Shown here piece by piece: positions 7,940 through 15,680 of a DNA stretch of 43,138 bases. The notes under the pieces were generated by a model. It was not told the DNA's origin. It made no database searches and saw nothing but the letters and a program-made list of their open reading frames with translations. Each line of letters starts with the position of its first letter. The first letter of the stretch is position 1. The translations under genes and the position numbers were made by a program. Location: IMG/VR virus record IMGVR_UViG_3300036822_000036, positions 1 through 43,138 of that record; one strand, written 5' to 3'. The stretch is from a virus.

Positions 7940-7994
7940 GGGGGGCTGTTATGCGCATAGCGAAACTACGGCGAAACAGGGCGGATAGCCCCCC
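7940..7994 (+). terminator. Long stem-loop after the terL unit
   Basis: GGGGGGCT (7940-7947) pairs with AGCCCCCC (7987-7994). The loop of about 39 nt contains the palindrome TATGCGCATA (7950-7959). There is no T-run, so it is either a factor-dependent end or a structured element. It is part of the 208-base gene-free stretch before the portal gene. Confidence 0.4.
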
Positions 7995-8002
7995 GCAATC
8001 CC

Positions 8003-8031
8003 TTGCACTCACGTTACTTCGGTGATACAGT
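8003..8031 (+). promoter_or_regulatory. Promoter of the structural operon
   Basis: TTGCAC (8003-8008), 17-bp spacer, TACAGT (8026-8031), with an extended TGA just before the -10. Downstream, GGGCGT and ACGCCC around 8050-8071 form a leader hairpin before the portal ATG at 8125. Confidence 0.5.
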
Positions 8032-8124
8032 TCAGCCCATTCCCTAACGGGGCGTGAGAACGTGACGCCCTCATGTAGTGCGCGGCCAAAACCCGCCATC
8101 ATTTCATGAGGTTAGCCGTCACCC

Positions 8125-10251
8125 ATGCCCTCTCCACTCAAAGCAGACGGAAACTGGAGCGCCCCGGTACTTGAGGCTGAGGTAACGACTCCCGCCGCGC
8201 CCGTTCCTAACGCCAAGTACACCGATCAGGCGGCGCTGTCCATCGTGGTACAGGACTACGAGGCAGCATCGCAGTGGCTCAATGACCGCTTATGGGTGAT
8301 GCACTGGCGGGAATCACTCACCCTGTATCAAAGCCCGCGAACGCAAGCCGTCTTCGAAGGCAGCAACGTAACCCGCTCCAACATTTCAAGATTCAACGTA
8401 GCCAAACAGGTAAATTCCATCGCGCCAGCTATAGCAGGCGCGATTTTTTCTGAGAAAATCCCCTTCGATATCCAGCAACGCCCGCGATTACATTCGAATA
8501 CTGCGCGGGCGTGGAAGGAGTTTTTAGGGATTCTGCTCAAACGCTGCGACTTCAAGGCCGAACTCTCCTACGGCATTGAGGGGATGGTCAATCAGGGCAC
8601 CGTAATTTTCAAGATCGGGTGGGAAGAGTACACCGAAATGGAAGTGCGCTACGAGCGCAAGGGTTCGCCGAGACAAATCAACATGCCGCTCGGCGGTCCC
8701 CCGCTCATGGTGTTCACCAAAGAGAGCGATGAGTTTGAACGGGTAGAAAAAGAGGTTGTCCGCAAGCGCCCGATTTTTGAGAAGTGCGAACTGGGCACAG
8801 TGTTCCCGAATCCGAAATGGAACTCGCCAAACCAGATGTGGAAGTCCGGGTGGGTGGTCCAAGAATATTACCTCAACTATGACGACCTCACGAAGCTACG
8901 CGACAACCCCGATTACGATATCCCCGACGATGCCACGCTGCGTTTCATCTTCACCAATGAAGCCGCCGAGCAGACCCAACCGGAGAGCATCGTAGCGGAT
9001 ACAATGAATTCCAACCCCGCCGTCCACCAAGCAGCCGCACCCGACCAAGAATTCTCGGAAGACCCCCTCGAAAAACCCATGCAGGTACTCGAATGGTGGA
9101 GCGAGTATGAAGTGCGAGTGGTGTTGCAGCGCAAGTGCGTAATCCGCAACGACAAGCACAATCTCAGGCGCATCCCCTACCTCAGTGCGAACTTCTGGAA
9201 TGTGGAGAACGCAGGGCTAGGGATGGGGGTTGGAAGGGTCACAGGAAGCGACCAGAGGGTATCTGCCGGAATCACGAACGCAGCCCTTGACCTGATTGCT
9301 TACGCCGTGCAGCCCGAGTATGCCGTCGCCCGAGGCGCGAACGTCCCCACACAGGACCAGCGGCGGCGGCTCGGCGGGATACGGCTGGTAGATGGAACCG
9401 ACGCAACCAAGGCGGTCGCATTGGTGCCACAGCCGCAGGTGCCCGCCGACGCATGGCGGGCATTGCAGATATCGGAAGGAACCGCCGACGCCACCGTTGG
9501 CGCAGACCAAGCTGCCGTACAGGGCGCATTGCCCCGCCAAGGGTCCAGCGTGGGGCGCTCGGGCACCGGGGCGGGGATGATTCAGGCAGCTTCGCAGGGA
9601 CGCCTGCAAGCCCCCATAGAGCGCGTTATCGACGGCATTCTCATTCCCTTCCTAGACTTCCTATGGGACATCACCCCGCAGGAGATGACCCCCGCCGAGA
9701 TTCGCGGGCTGCTCGCCGACTATGCCGAACCCCTGCTCATCAACTTCTATGACTTCCTCAACGCCGACCTCGAATTCGACACGCTCGCGGGCGTCCGGCT
9801 CGCCGCCCGCGCTCGCATGGCACAAGCGCTGCCGTTCTTATTGGAGATTTTTGGCAATCAGGCATTGGTCCAGCAGATGAGCCAAATCGGGTGGAAGGTG
9901 AACGTGCTCGAAGTGTCCAATATGGTAATGGACGTTTCAGAGTGGGCCAACAAGCGCGACCTGATTGTGCCCATGACCGACGACGAAAAACAGATGATGG
10001 CGCAGTCCAACCCCGAGGTCATCAAAGCGCAGGCGGCACAGCAGGCAAACCAGCAGCAACTCCAAAACCAGATGCAGCTAGAGGACCAAAAGATTAAGGG
10101 GCGCATCGCCGTCAACACCGTGAAAGAGCAGCATGAGGCGCTGGTGAAATCGCCGCTGGACCGCGCCTCGGCGTTCGCCGAGCGCATGGCCGATGAAAAG
10201 AACATGCAGGGCAGCATGTTCTTTGGTGCGCCGACCGGAGCTACGCAATGA
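8125..10251 (+). CDS. Portal protein
   Basis: 708 residues, the usual size for podovirus head-to-tail connector/portal proteins. It follows terL and precedes scaffold and capsid genes. The central part (LGMGVGRVTGSDQRVSAGITN, then ALDLIAYAVQPEY and the Gly/Ser-rich SSVGRSGTGAGM) and the helix PIERVIDGILIPFLDFLWD are typical of the long portal stem and wing regions. The C-terminus is a Gln-rich coiled coil (about 630-670). Twelve copies form the ring through which DNA enters. Confidence 0.85.
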   Translation: MPSPLKADGNWSAPVLEAEVTTPAAPVPNAKYTDQAALSIVVQDYEAASQWLNDRLWVMHWRESLTLYQSPRTQAVFEGSNVTRSNISRFNVAKQVNSIAPAIAGAIFSEKIPFDIQQRPRLHSNTARAWKEFLGILLKRCDFKAELSYGIEGMVNQGTVIFKIGWEEYTEMEVRYERKGSPRQINMPLGGPPLMVFTKESDEFERVEKEVVRKRPIFEKCELGTVFPNPKWNSPNQMWKSGWVVQEYYLNYDDLTKLRDNPDYDIPDDATLRFIFTNEAAEQTQPESIVADTMNSNPAVHQAAAPDQEFSEDPLEKPMQVLEWWSEYEVRVVLQRKCVIRNDKHNLRRIPYLSANFWNVENAGLGMGVGRVTGSDQRVSAGITNAALDLIAYAVQPEYAVARGANVPTQDQRRRLGGIRLVDGTDATKAVALVPQPQVPADAWRALQISEGTADATVGADQAAVQGALPRQGSSVGRSGTGAGMIQAASQGRLQAPIERVIDGILIPFLDFLWDITPQEMTPAEIRGLLADYAEPLLINFYDFLNADLEFDTLAGVRLAARARMAQALPFLLEIFGNQALVQQMSQIGWKVNVLEVSNMVMDVSEWANKRDLIVPMTDDEKQMMAQSNPEVIKAQAAQQANQQQLQNQMQLEDQKIKGRIAVNTVKEQHEALVKSPLDRASAFAERMADEKNMQGSMFFGAPTGATQ

Positions 10252-10655
10252 GCCTCAACCTGAAGCCGCGCACCGAACGGCGCTTCGGCGTCACCGCCGA
10301 CCTGTCCCCCGGCGCGGTGGCACGGCTCTACTCGCTGCGTATCAGCGAAACGTGGGAGGACTTGCTGGACGTGATGGAGCAAGTCTGCATTGAAGTGGAA
10401 AGTAAGCTCATCAACACAGCCCCCGAGAACAGCGATGAAGTGCTCGCAAACCATAAGATGACTAAAGCCGCATGGATGCTGTTCGTCCACATGCAGGAAA
10501 GAGTCGATGCAAGCCTGAACACCTATTTGTCTAGTGTTGCAATTCAACCCGAGGGACGGATATTCACGGATGAGGAGCGCGAGAGAGAGATGATATTAAA
10601 CCCGCTCGCCCTAACCACTCTTCAGCCGGAAGAAGATGCCTTTGGCCCCGCATAG
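10248..10655 (+). CDS. Hypothetical virion-region protein
   Basis: 135 residues, overlapping the portal stop by 4 nt. Mostly helical (RRFGVTADLSPGAVARLYSLRI, MTKAAWMLFVHMQERV). No known domain recognised. The position between portal and scaffold-like gene suggests a head assembly role. Confidence 0.65.
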   Translation: MSLNLKPRTERRFGVTADLSPGAVARLYSLRISETWEDLLDVMEQVCIEVESKLINTAPENSDEVLANHKMTKAAWMLFVHMQERVDASLNTYLSSVAIQPEGRIFTDEEREREMILNPLALTTLQPEEDAFGPA

Positions 10656-10666
10656 GAGCGGCAAAA

Positions 10667-11521
10667 ATGGAACGCAAATGGCTCAACGAAACGCGCACCG
10701 ATGAGCAGGGACACATCATCGAAGTGTTGCCCGACCAAAACGGAGAATTCACGCTGGAGATTGTAAATAGTGCAGGCAACCGGGTGTCCACATTCAAAGG
10801 GCACTCCATGATTGAAGTCAACGAAAAGATGGCCGAAGCGCAGGTGCAGGCCAACCGGCAACTCGGCAGACTCTTGAAGCCCGACAAGGGGCGGCAGCAA
10901 ACCTTTCAGATAAGTCCGCAGGGAATCTCTAATGAGGACCGGGCACGATACTCGGCGGGCATCACCGACCCGGCCAAGGTGGTTGAAGTCATCGAAGAGG
11001 TTGTCACCCGCAAGCAGGGCGCACCCCCGGCAGCAATCGGGGAGCGTGTGGCAACCTACGACAAGGAAGCCGCCGACCGCTACTACATCGCCGAGGCCGA
11101 AGCGTTTCAATCTTCCACCCCGGCGTACTGCCCCACCCTAGAGAATCAGGCCCGCCTAATCGAAGGACTGAAAGAACGTAACTACGACTTCACCCGCAAC
11201 AATCTGTCCATCGTCTTCGAAGCCCTCGCAGACGAGGGGAAGATGGATATGTGGCCGGACGATGAACCGACGCCGGAAGGCAGCACGGCACCAGCAGCCA
11301 ACGGTAATGTGGCGACCATGCCCAACCCCCCGGAAGCCGCCCGCCCGGTTGTCCGCAGTTCCGGTTTGCGCTCTCGCGATGCTTCCGCCCTGAAGCCACC
11401 GCCGCCCAAACCAAAGCCCCTCATCACCCGCGCCGAACTGGACAAGATGGGGCGGCGTGAGTACGAAGAACGGCTCCGCGACCCGGCTTTCAAGCGGGCT
11501 GTGGATGCCCTCGGGAATTGA
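10667..11521 (+). CDS. Scaffold-like protein
   Basis: 284 residues. Hydrophilic and helical, with a disordered Pro/Ala-rich middle (about 195-250, including PPPPKPKP) and a charged helical C-terminus (ELDKMGRREYEERLRDPAFKRAVDAL). Composition, size and place between portal and major capsid genes fit an internal scaffold that shapes the procapsid and is then lost. No sequence signature proves it. Confidence 0.6.
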   Translation: MERKWLNETRTDEQGHIIEVLPDQNGEFTLEIVNSAGNRVSTFKGHSMIEVNEKMAEAQVQANRQLGRLLKPDKGRQQTFQISPQGISNEDRARYSAGITDPAKVVEVIEEVVTRKQGAPPAAIGERVATYDKEAADRYYIAEAEAFQSSTPAYCPTLENQARLIEGLKERNYDFTRNNLSIVFEALADEGKMDMWPDDEPTPEGSTAPAANGNVATMPNPPEAARPVVRSSGLRSRDASALKPPPPKPKPLITRAELDKMGRREYEERLRDPAFKRAVDALGN

Positions 11522-11637
11522 CCGCCTAAGACGCGGCAGCACTATCGAACGCTCTTCGCCTAGAGAGCCACCGGAAGCGGCTAAGACCCGCATGAGGAAC
11601 TAACTTCCTCGCCAAAAATTCCGAATGGAGCACTCTC
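11522..11637 (+). other. Leader of the major capsid gene
   Basis: 116 bases without a gene. GAGGAA CTAAC TTCCTC makes a small hairpin just ahead of the ribosome site GGAG. I see no promoter. It may stabilise or help process the capsid message. Confidence 0.35.
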
Positions 11638-12825
11638 ATGCGAACCGACAGTGTTGCCGCCGAGCGCGGCAGAAAATTCGCAACAAAATTCCTTATCCCG
11701 GCCATCGAAATCCTCGCCGCCATCGGCGGGTCATTCATCGACTGGACCGGGTACGTGAGCCGCTATCGGCTCAACGGCGCGTTGGGTGTAGGCGTCTCGC
11801 CCGCATCGAACTTGACCACCAATCTTCCCCAGTCAACAGTGACAAAATTCGATAAGATTTTTGTCGCCAATTTGAAAGGAATGACGCCGTGGGTGCGGGC
11901 TACTTCACGCCGCATGATTGAAGAGAACGCGGGTAACAAGCTCATGCTCTTTGAGTATGTGAACCTTGCCGCCCCGCCGCTCACACAAGCCCCGGAAGGG
12001 ACTATTCAAACGGGCTTGACGGTGCAGGTGCTCAACAATTCCTCTACGTTGGGCCAATTTGGGGATTACGCGAACGTGAGTGATTACGCGCTCGGAACCG
12101 CCATCGATGACACGCTCGAAGGACTCGGCTCGCAGATGTCCTATCGCATGGCGCAGGTAGTGAACTCGCTCGTCCAGAACACTGCCGATACCGCTTCCAC
12201 CTTCGACCCGCTGACCAATGCGCTCTCGAAGGTGGATGACACAACCTTTGTGACCACAACGGACATCACCGCTGCGGCGCAATCGCTGGCGGGCGTCAAC
12301 GTGCTGCCGATGGAAGATGGTCGGTATTACGGTATATTACACCCGCATACAGTTGGTGACATCCTCTCGGATAAGACCAACAACTCCCTCGTTGACGTGG
12401 TGAAGCGCAGTTCGGACGGACTGGAGCAGTTGCGCGAGCTTCCCTCCCCGGATGGCGACAAAGTGCCGGTCGTTGAGTGGGGGGGCGTTACATTCTTCCA
12501 ATCCACCTTCGTCCACAAAACGCCCAACTTCGCGGGCGGCACCGGGACGGCGCTGCGCACCTACATCATCGGGCGTGACGGCATCATTGGCGTGAGCTTC
12601 GGTGGCAAGAACCACACGCAGATTGGCGACGGGGATTATCGCAATTTGCAGGTGTGGATTCGTCGCCTTACCGAGCCTACCGGCTATGACCCGAGCAGAA
12701 TGATTGGCGGGTTCGCTAGTTACAATTTTCTTTACACGGTCACGCTTCCCCCCGGCACCAATGCGGCGGGCGCGAACGCCGTTTCCCGCATCCGGTACAT
12801 CGACGCTTGCAGCGCCATCGCCTAA
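11638..12825 (+). CDS. Major capsid protein, N4-gp56 type
   Basis: 395 residues. The block TLGQFGDYANVSDYA and the following ALGTAID.TLEGLGSQMSYRMAQVVN match the N4-gp56 family of HK97-fold capsid proteins. DVVKRSS, the Gly-rich GGVTFFQST and the RTYIIGRDGIIGVSFGG strand fit the rest of the fold. It is the main shell protein, so the gene should be very highly expressed. A GC-rich hairpin follows directly after the stop. Confidence 0.85.
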   Translation: MRTDSVAAERGRKFATKFLIPAIEILAAIGGSFIDWTGYVSRYRLNGALGVGVSPASNLTTNLPQSTVTKFDKIFVANLKGMTPWVRATSRRMIEENAGNKLMLFEYVNLAAPPLTQAPEGTIQTGLTVQVLNNSSTLGQFGDYANVSDYALGTAIDDTLEGLGSQMSYRMAQVVNSLVQNTADTASTFDPLTNALSKVDDTTFVTTTDITAAAQSLAGVNVLPMEDGRYYGILHPHTVGDILSDKTNNSLVDVVKRSSDGLEQLRELPSPDGDKVPVVEWGGVTFFQSTFVHKTPNFAGGTGTALRTYIIGRDGIIGVSFGGKNHTQIGDGDYRNLQVWIRRLTEPTGYDPSRMIGGFASYNFLYTVTLPPGTNAAGANAVSRIRYIDACSAIA

Positions 12826-12844
12826 GCGAATACTTCGTATTCGC
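12826..12844 (+). terminator. Hairpin after the capsid gene
   Basis: GCGAATAC TTC GTATTCGC is a perfect 8-bp stem. No U-tract follows, so it is more likely a 3' stabiliser, processing site or partial attenuator that lets capsid mRNA exceed the downstream genes. Confidence 0.45.
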
Positions 12845-12888
12845 AGGCATTCGCTCGCTTCAAAACAGCAACCAAAGGAGGTTGCATT

Positions 12889-13362
12889 ATGGCAAAAGAA
12901 ATGGACGTACACGCAGAGCTTGAGGCGTTGAATCTGGAGAAGACCCGGCGCGAAGTCCGCATCCTGCGGGGTGAGGAGAACATGCGCAAGGTGCGGCGGG
13001 AGTCGGTTGAGCTTTCGCTGCGCTCCGAACGCGAGCGCGACAAGATTCGACACGTCTCTTGCTGGCACAAAAAAGGCGGCAACGGCGTAGAGAACCTGTA
13101 CCGGGGCAACGACAACAACTATGCGGTGGCGAAACACATCCTGCCCACAGGAGGCGTGTTGATCGTCTGCCAGCGCTGCGGCTGCGAATGGATGCCACCG
13201 GACAGGGCGCTGATTGCCAAGGGTGCTTCTGCCGAGGACCGCAAGCTCTACGCGGAAGAGATGGCGGAATACCGCAAGGCCATCGCGTTCCCGACCGACA
13301 ACGGCACCAGCGGTTCGCAAATCTTCCTCGTCACCGACACCCCGCAGGTGCTCTACGCCTGA
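12889..13362 (+). CDS. Hypothetical protein with coiled coil and zinc site
   Basis: 157 residues with a very strong ribosome site (AAAGGAGG). Residues 8-55 are a charged coiled coil. The second half holds HVSCWHKKGG and CQRCGCEW, a likely zinc-binding set of Cys and His. It follows the capsid gene, where head decoration or completion proteins are common, but no family is recognised. Confidence 0.65.
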   Translation: MAKEMDVHAELEALNLEKTRREVRILRGEENMRKVRRESVELSLRSERERDKIRHVSCWHKKGGNGVENLYRGNDNNYAVAKHILPTGGVLIVCQRCGCEWMPPDRALIAKGASAEDRKLYAEEMAEYRKAIAFPTDNGTSGSQIFLVTDTPQVLYA

Positions 13363-13410
13363 AGGCCCAACCCGCTCCCATAGCAACGCGAGCAGAAAGC
13401 GAGAACATCA

Positions 13411-13923
13411 ATGGCCGACGAAACCAAACCCACTCCCCCGCAAGCCCCGAAGCCCGCCACTCCCGGCAATAAGCAGCATACGAGCAGGAGAGGCAAGGAC
13501 GACGGGATACCGGAAGGCTTGATACCCGAGGGCAAGTCGCTCAACGATTACAAGCCCGACAAATACGACCCGGAATCAGAATTCCCGGAAGGCGATGCGA
13601 CCAAAGGCAAGCCGGATTTTCAAAAAATTGCCGAAGGCTGCAACGTCGTGCAGCCCATCGCCATGCGCGATCACCGCGCCTACCTCCTCTCGCAGGCTGA
13701 GAAAAACCAGCGGGCGAATGATGAGATACAGGCGCGAGCGGTGGAGGGAGGAGCTAAGGACATCTCGCCAGTGGCGGGGCTGCTCATTGACCCCGACTTC
13801 CAACGTGACACATCCATGCAAAACGCCCTCGCGGAAATTGACATGCACTCGCAGGAGTATGTGGACAACTTCCGGGAGCGGCGGGCTAAGGCACAAAAAG
13901 CAGAACAGGCAGCAGCGAAGTAA
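13411..13923 (+). CDS. Hypothetical hydrophilic virion-region protein
   Basis: 170 residues. The first 70 are disordered, Pro/Lys/Gly-rich (PTPPQAPKPATPGNKQ). The rest is helical and charged, ending in a coiled coil rich in Ala, Lys and Gln. No known domain recognised. Confidence 0.6.
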   Translation: MADETKPTPPQAPKPATPGNKQHTSRRGKDDGIPEGLIPEGKSLNDYKPDKYDPESEFPEGDATKGKPDFQKIAEGCNVVQPIAMRDHRAYLLSQAEKNQRANDEIQARAVEGGAKDISPVAGLLIDPDFQRDTSMQNALAEIDMHSQEYVDNFRERRAKAQKAEQAAAK

Positions 13924-13935
13924 CGGAGGCAAGAC

Positions 13936-14958
13936 GTGGGCAACTCCAACACAACCCTGCAAATGGTCGTCGATAGTGTCTCCACTATCGGCGACCTTAG
14001 CCCTGTGTTAGTCAGCACCGGAGGCTACTCCAAAGAGCCTGCGGTAACGATTGCCAACGATGTATTACAGGAGATGTTAGCCGAGCGCTTCCCTTGGAAA
14101 TGGAACCGAATCAAGATACCGCCCTTCCCGCTGGTGTCCCGCCAGCAGGACTACATGAGCCTCACCGTGAACGTCATAGGATGGCTGGAGAACGGCTATC
14201 GCGTACAGGCCAACACCACCCTCGTTCCGCCCCCGACATGGCCTATCGAAATCGTGCGCGACCTCAACGTGTCGCGAGTGAGCGCCGGATGGCCGACGCG
14301 AGCGTGTTGGTATCCGAATGACCAACTGGAGCAAGGCACTTGGCCCGGACCGAATACCACCTACGTCTATCCCATCGGTCCAGCCGTCACCCCCAACAAT
14401 GCCCTCACCAACATCACCGACAGCGCGGGGAACCTGCTCGCTCTGACCAAGTGGGGGACAACCGGCGCGACCGCACCCGTAGCACCAGCGTGGCCGGGGC
14501 CGGGCGCACAGCCGGACACTTGGCCCATCGGTCAAGTCATCCCGGACGGCTCCTGCGAGTGGACCGTAGCCGACCCTGCGTATCAGGGGATTCGCCTGTA
14601 CCCGCCGCCGCCCGACGCCAGCGGTGCGACATGGCTCATGCGGCTGTTCGCGCAAAAGAAAGCCCCGGTAATCACAGAGATTACAGAGTATCTCAACCCG
14701 ATTCCCGACGATCAAATGAAGTGGTTCCGGGATGGCTTCATTGCCTATGCGCACCGCTACAGTGCTGTGCCCACCGTCAAGGCGCGGTACGGGGGGATGA
14801 AGGGCGAATGGCTGGCGGCGATGGCGGCAGCGACCAAGCAGGCCGACCGCGAAGATGAAGGGCGCGGCTTCTATCCCGACAAGGGGTTACTCAGCCCCGA
14901 ATATTACAGCGACCCCGGACCCGGCAACCCGTACTGGCGGCAGTGGGGAGGTTCCTAG
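13936..14958 (+). CDS. Head-tail connector / tail tubular A-like protein
   Basis: 340 residues from GTG 13936 (GGAGG upstream). The N-terminal helices (TIANDVLQEMLAERFPWKWNRI) and the C-terminal AYAHRYSAVPTVKARYGGMKGEWLAAMAAA resemble adaptor proteins below the portal (T7 gp11 / P22 gp4 type). An inserted Pro/Thr-rich beta region fills about 110-215 (VTPNNALTNITDS, WPGPGAQPDTWPIG). The assignment rests on size, order and helix pattern. Confidence 0.6.
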   Translation: MGNSNTTLQMVVDSVSTIGDLSPVLVSTGGYSKEPAVTIANDVLQEMLAERFPWKWNRIKIPPFPLVSRQQDYMSLTVNVIGWLENGYRVQANTTLVPPPTWPIEIVRDLNVSRVSAGWPTRACWYPNDQLEQGTWPGPNTTYVYPIGPAVTPNNALTNITDSAGNLLALTKWGTTGATAPVAPAWPGPGAQPDTWPIGQVIPDGSCEWTVADPAYQGIRLYPPPPDASGATWLMRLFAQKKAPVITEITEYLNPIPDDQMKWFRDGFIAYAHRYSAVPTVKARYGGMKGEWLAAMAAATKQADREDEGRGFYPDKGLLSPEYYSDPGPGNPYWRQWGGS

Positions 14959-15680
14959 TGCGCAACATCATGTCCAGTGCGCTGTTTTCGCTTCCCTTCC
15001 TCGGCTATCAGCCTGTGAACGTGTCGAACGGCGAGCCTGCGTTGCAGGCCGCGAACCTCACCAAACAGACCATGCTCGGAGCACCCTTCGCGTGGCCTTG
15101 GAACCGCAGCGACTTCATTGTGGACATACCAGCCACCGACGCCAGCGGCAAACCGATACAAGCCGAGCAGGACTATCTAACGGCAGTGCCGAACTTCGGC
15201 TTTCTCGAAAAGGCATGGCTCACCGATAGCAAGGGCAACACGAAGGAGATACATATTCGCAACGTGCTCGCAGAGGAGAGCAGCGTCCAGCGTCCGCAGA
15301 GCGTTGCGGTACAGAAGCAGGATGGAGAGGGCAACATCACCCTGCGGCTCAACACCATCCCGGACATGACCTATGTGCTCGCGGGGGCGTTTCAGCAAGC
15401 GCCGGTCCAGATGACCTCGCTGGCGGCATCGTGGGGGCCGATACCCGACCACTTGGGCTACATCATCGATTGGGGCTTCCTCTCCTTCGTGAGCATGTTA
15501 ACCAAGGACGCCCGCTTCCCCATCTTCGCGCAGAAGTTTATCGCGCACCTGCTCGGAGCGCAGGACGGACTCACCGCGCTTCAGCGCAACATCTTCCTCG
15601 GGCAGTGGCTTGATGTTCTCTCCGAACCGCAGCGCACACAGGCCACCACACAGCAGGGCGTGGCTTCGAGACAGCAATGA
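14958..15680 (+). CDS. Probable tail assembly protein
   Basis: 240 residues from GTG 14958, one base inside the previous stop, with GGGGAGG 6 nt upstream; GTG 14943 and ATG 14970 are alternatives. Mixed alpha/beta with a Trp-rich middle (FAWPWNRSDFIVDIPATD). It lies between the tube-A-like and tube-B-like genes, so it probably forms part of the connector or tail. No motif recognised. Confidence 0.6.
   Translation: MRNIMSSALFSLPFLGYQPVNVSNGEPALQAANLTKQTMLGAPFAWPWNRSDFIVDIPATDASGKPIQAEQDYLTAVPNFGFLEKAWLTDSKGNTKEIHIRNVLAEESSVQRPQSVAVQKQDGEGNITLRLNTIPDMTYVLAGAFQQAPVQMTSLAASWGPIPDHLGYIIDWGFLSFVSMLTKDARFPIFAQKFIAHLLGAQDGLTALQRNIFLGQWLDVLSEPQRTQATTQQGVASRQQ

Noticed and set aside
11281-11306. GGCACCAGCAGCC inside the scaffold-like gene
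   Set aside because: Only three pairs can form; it encodes a Pro/Ala linker.
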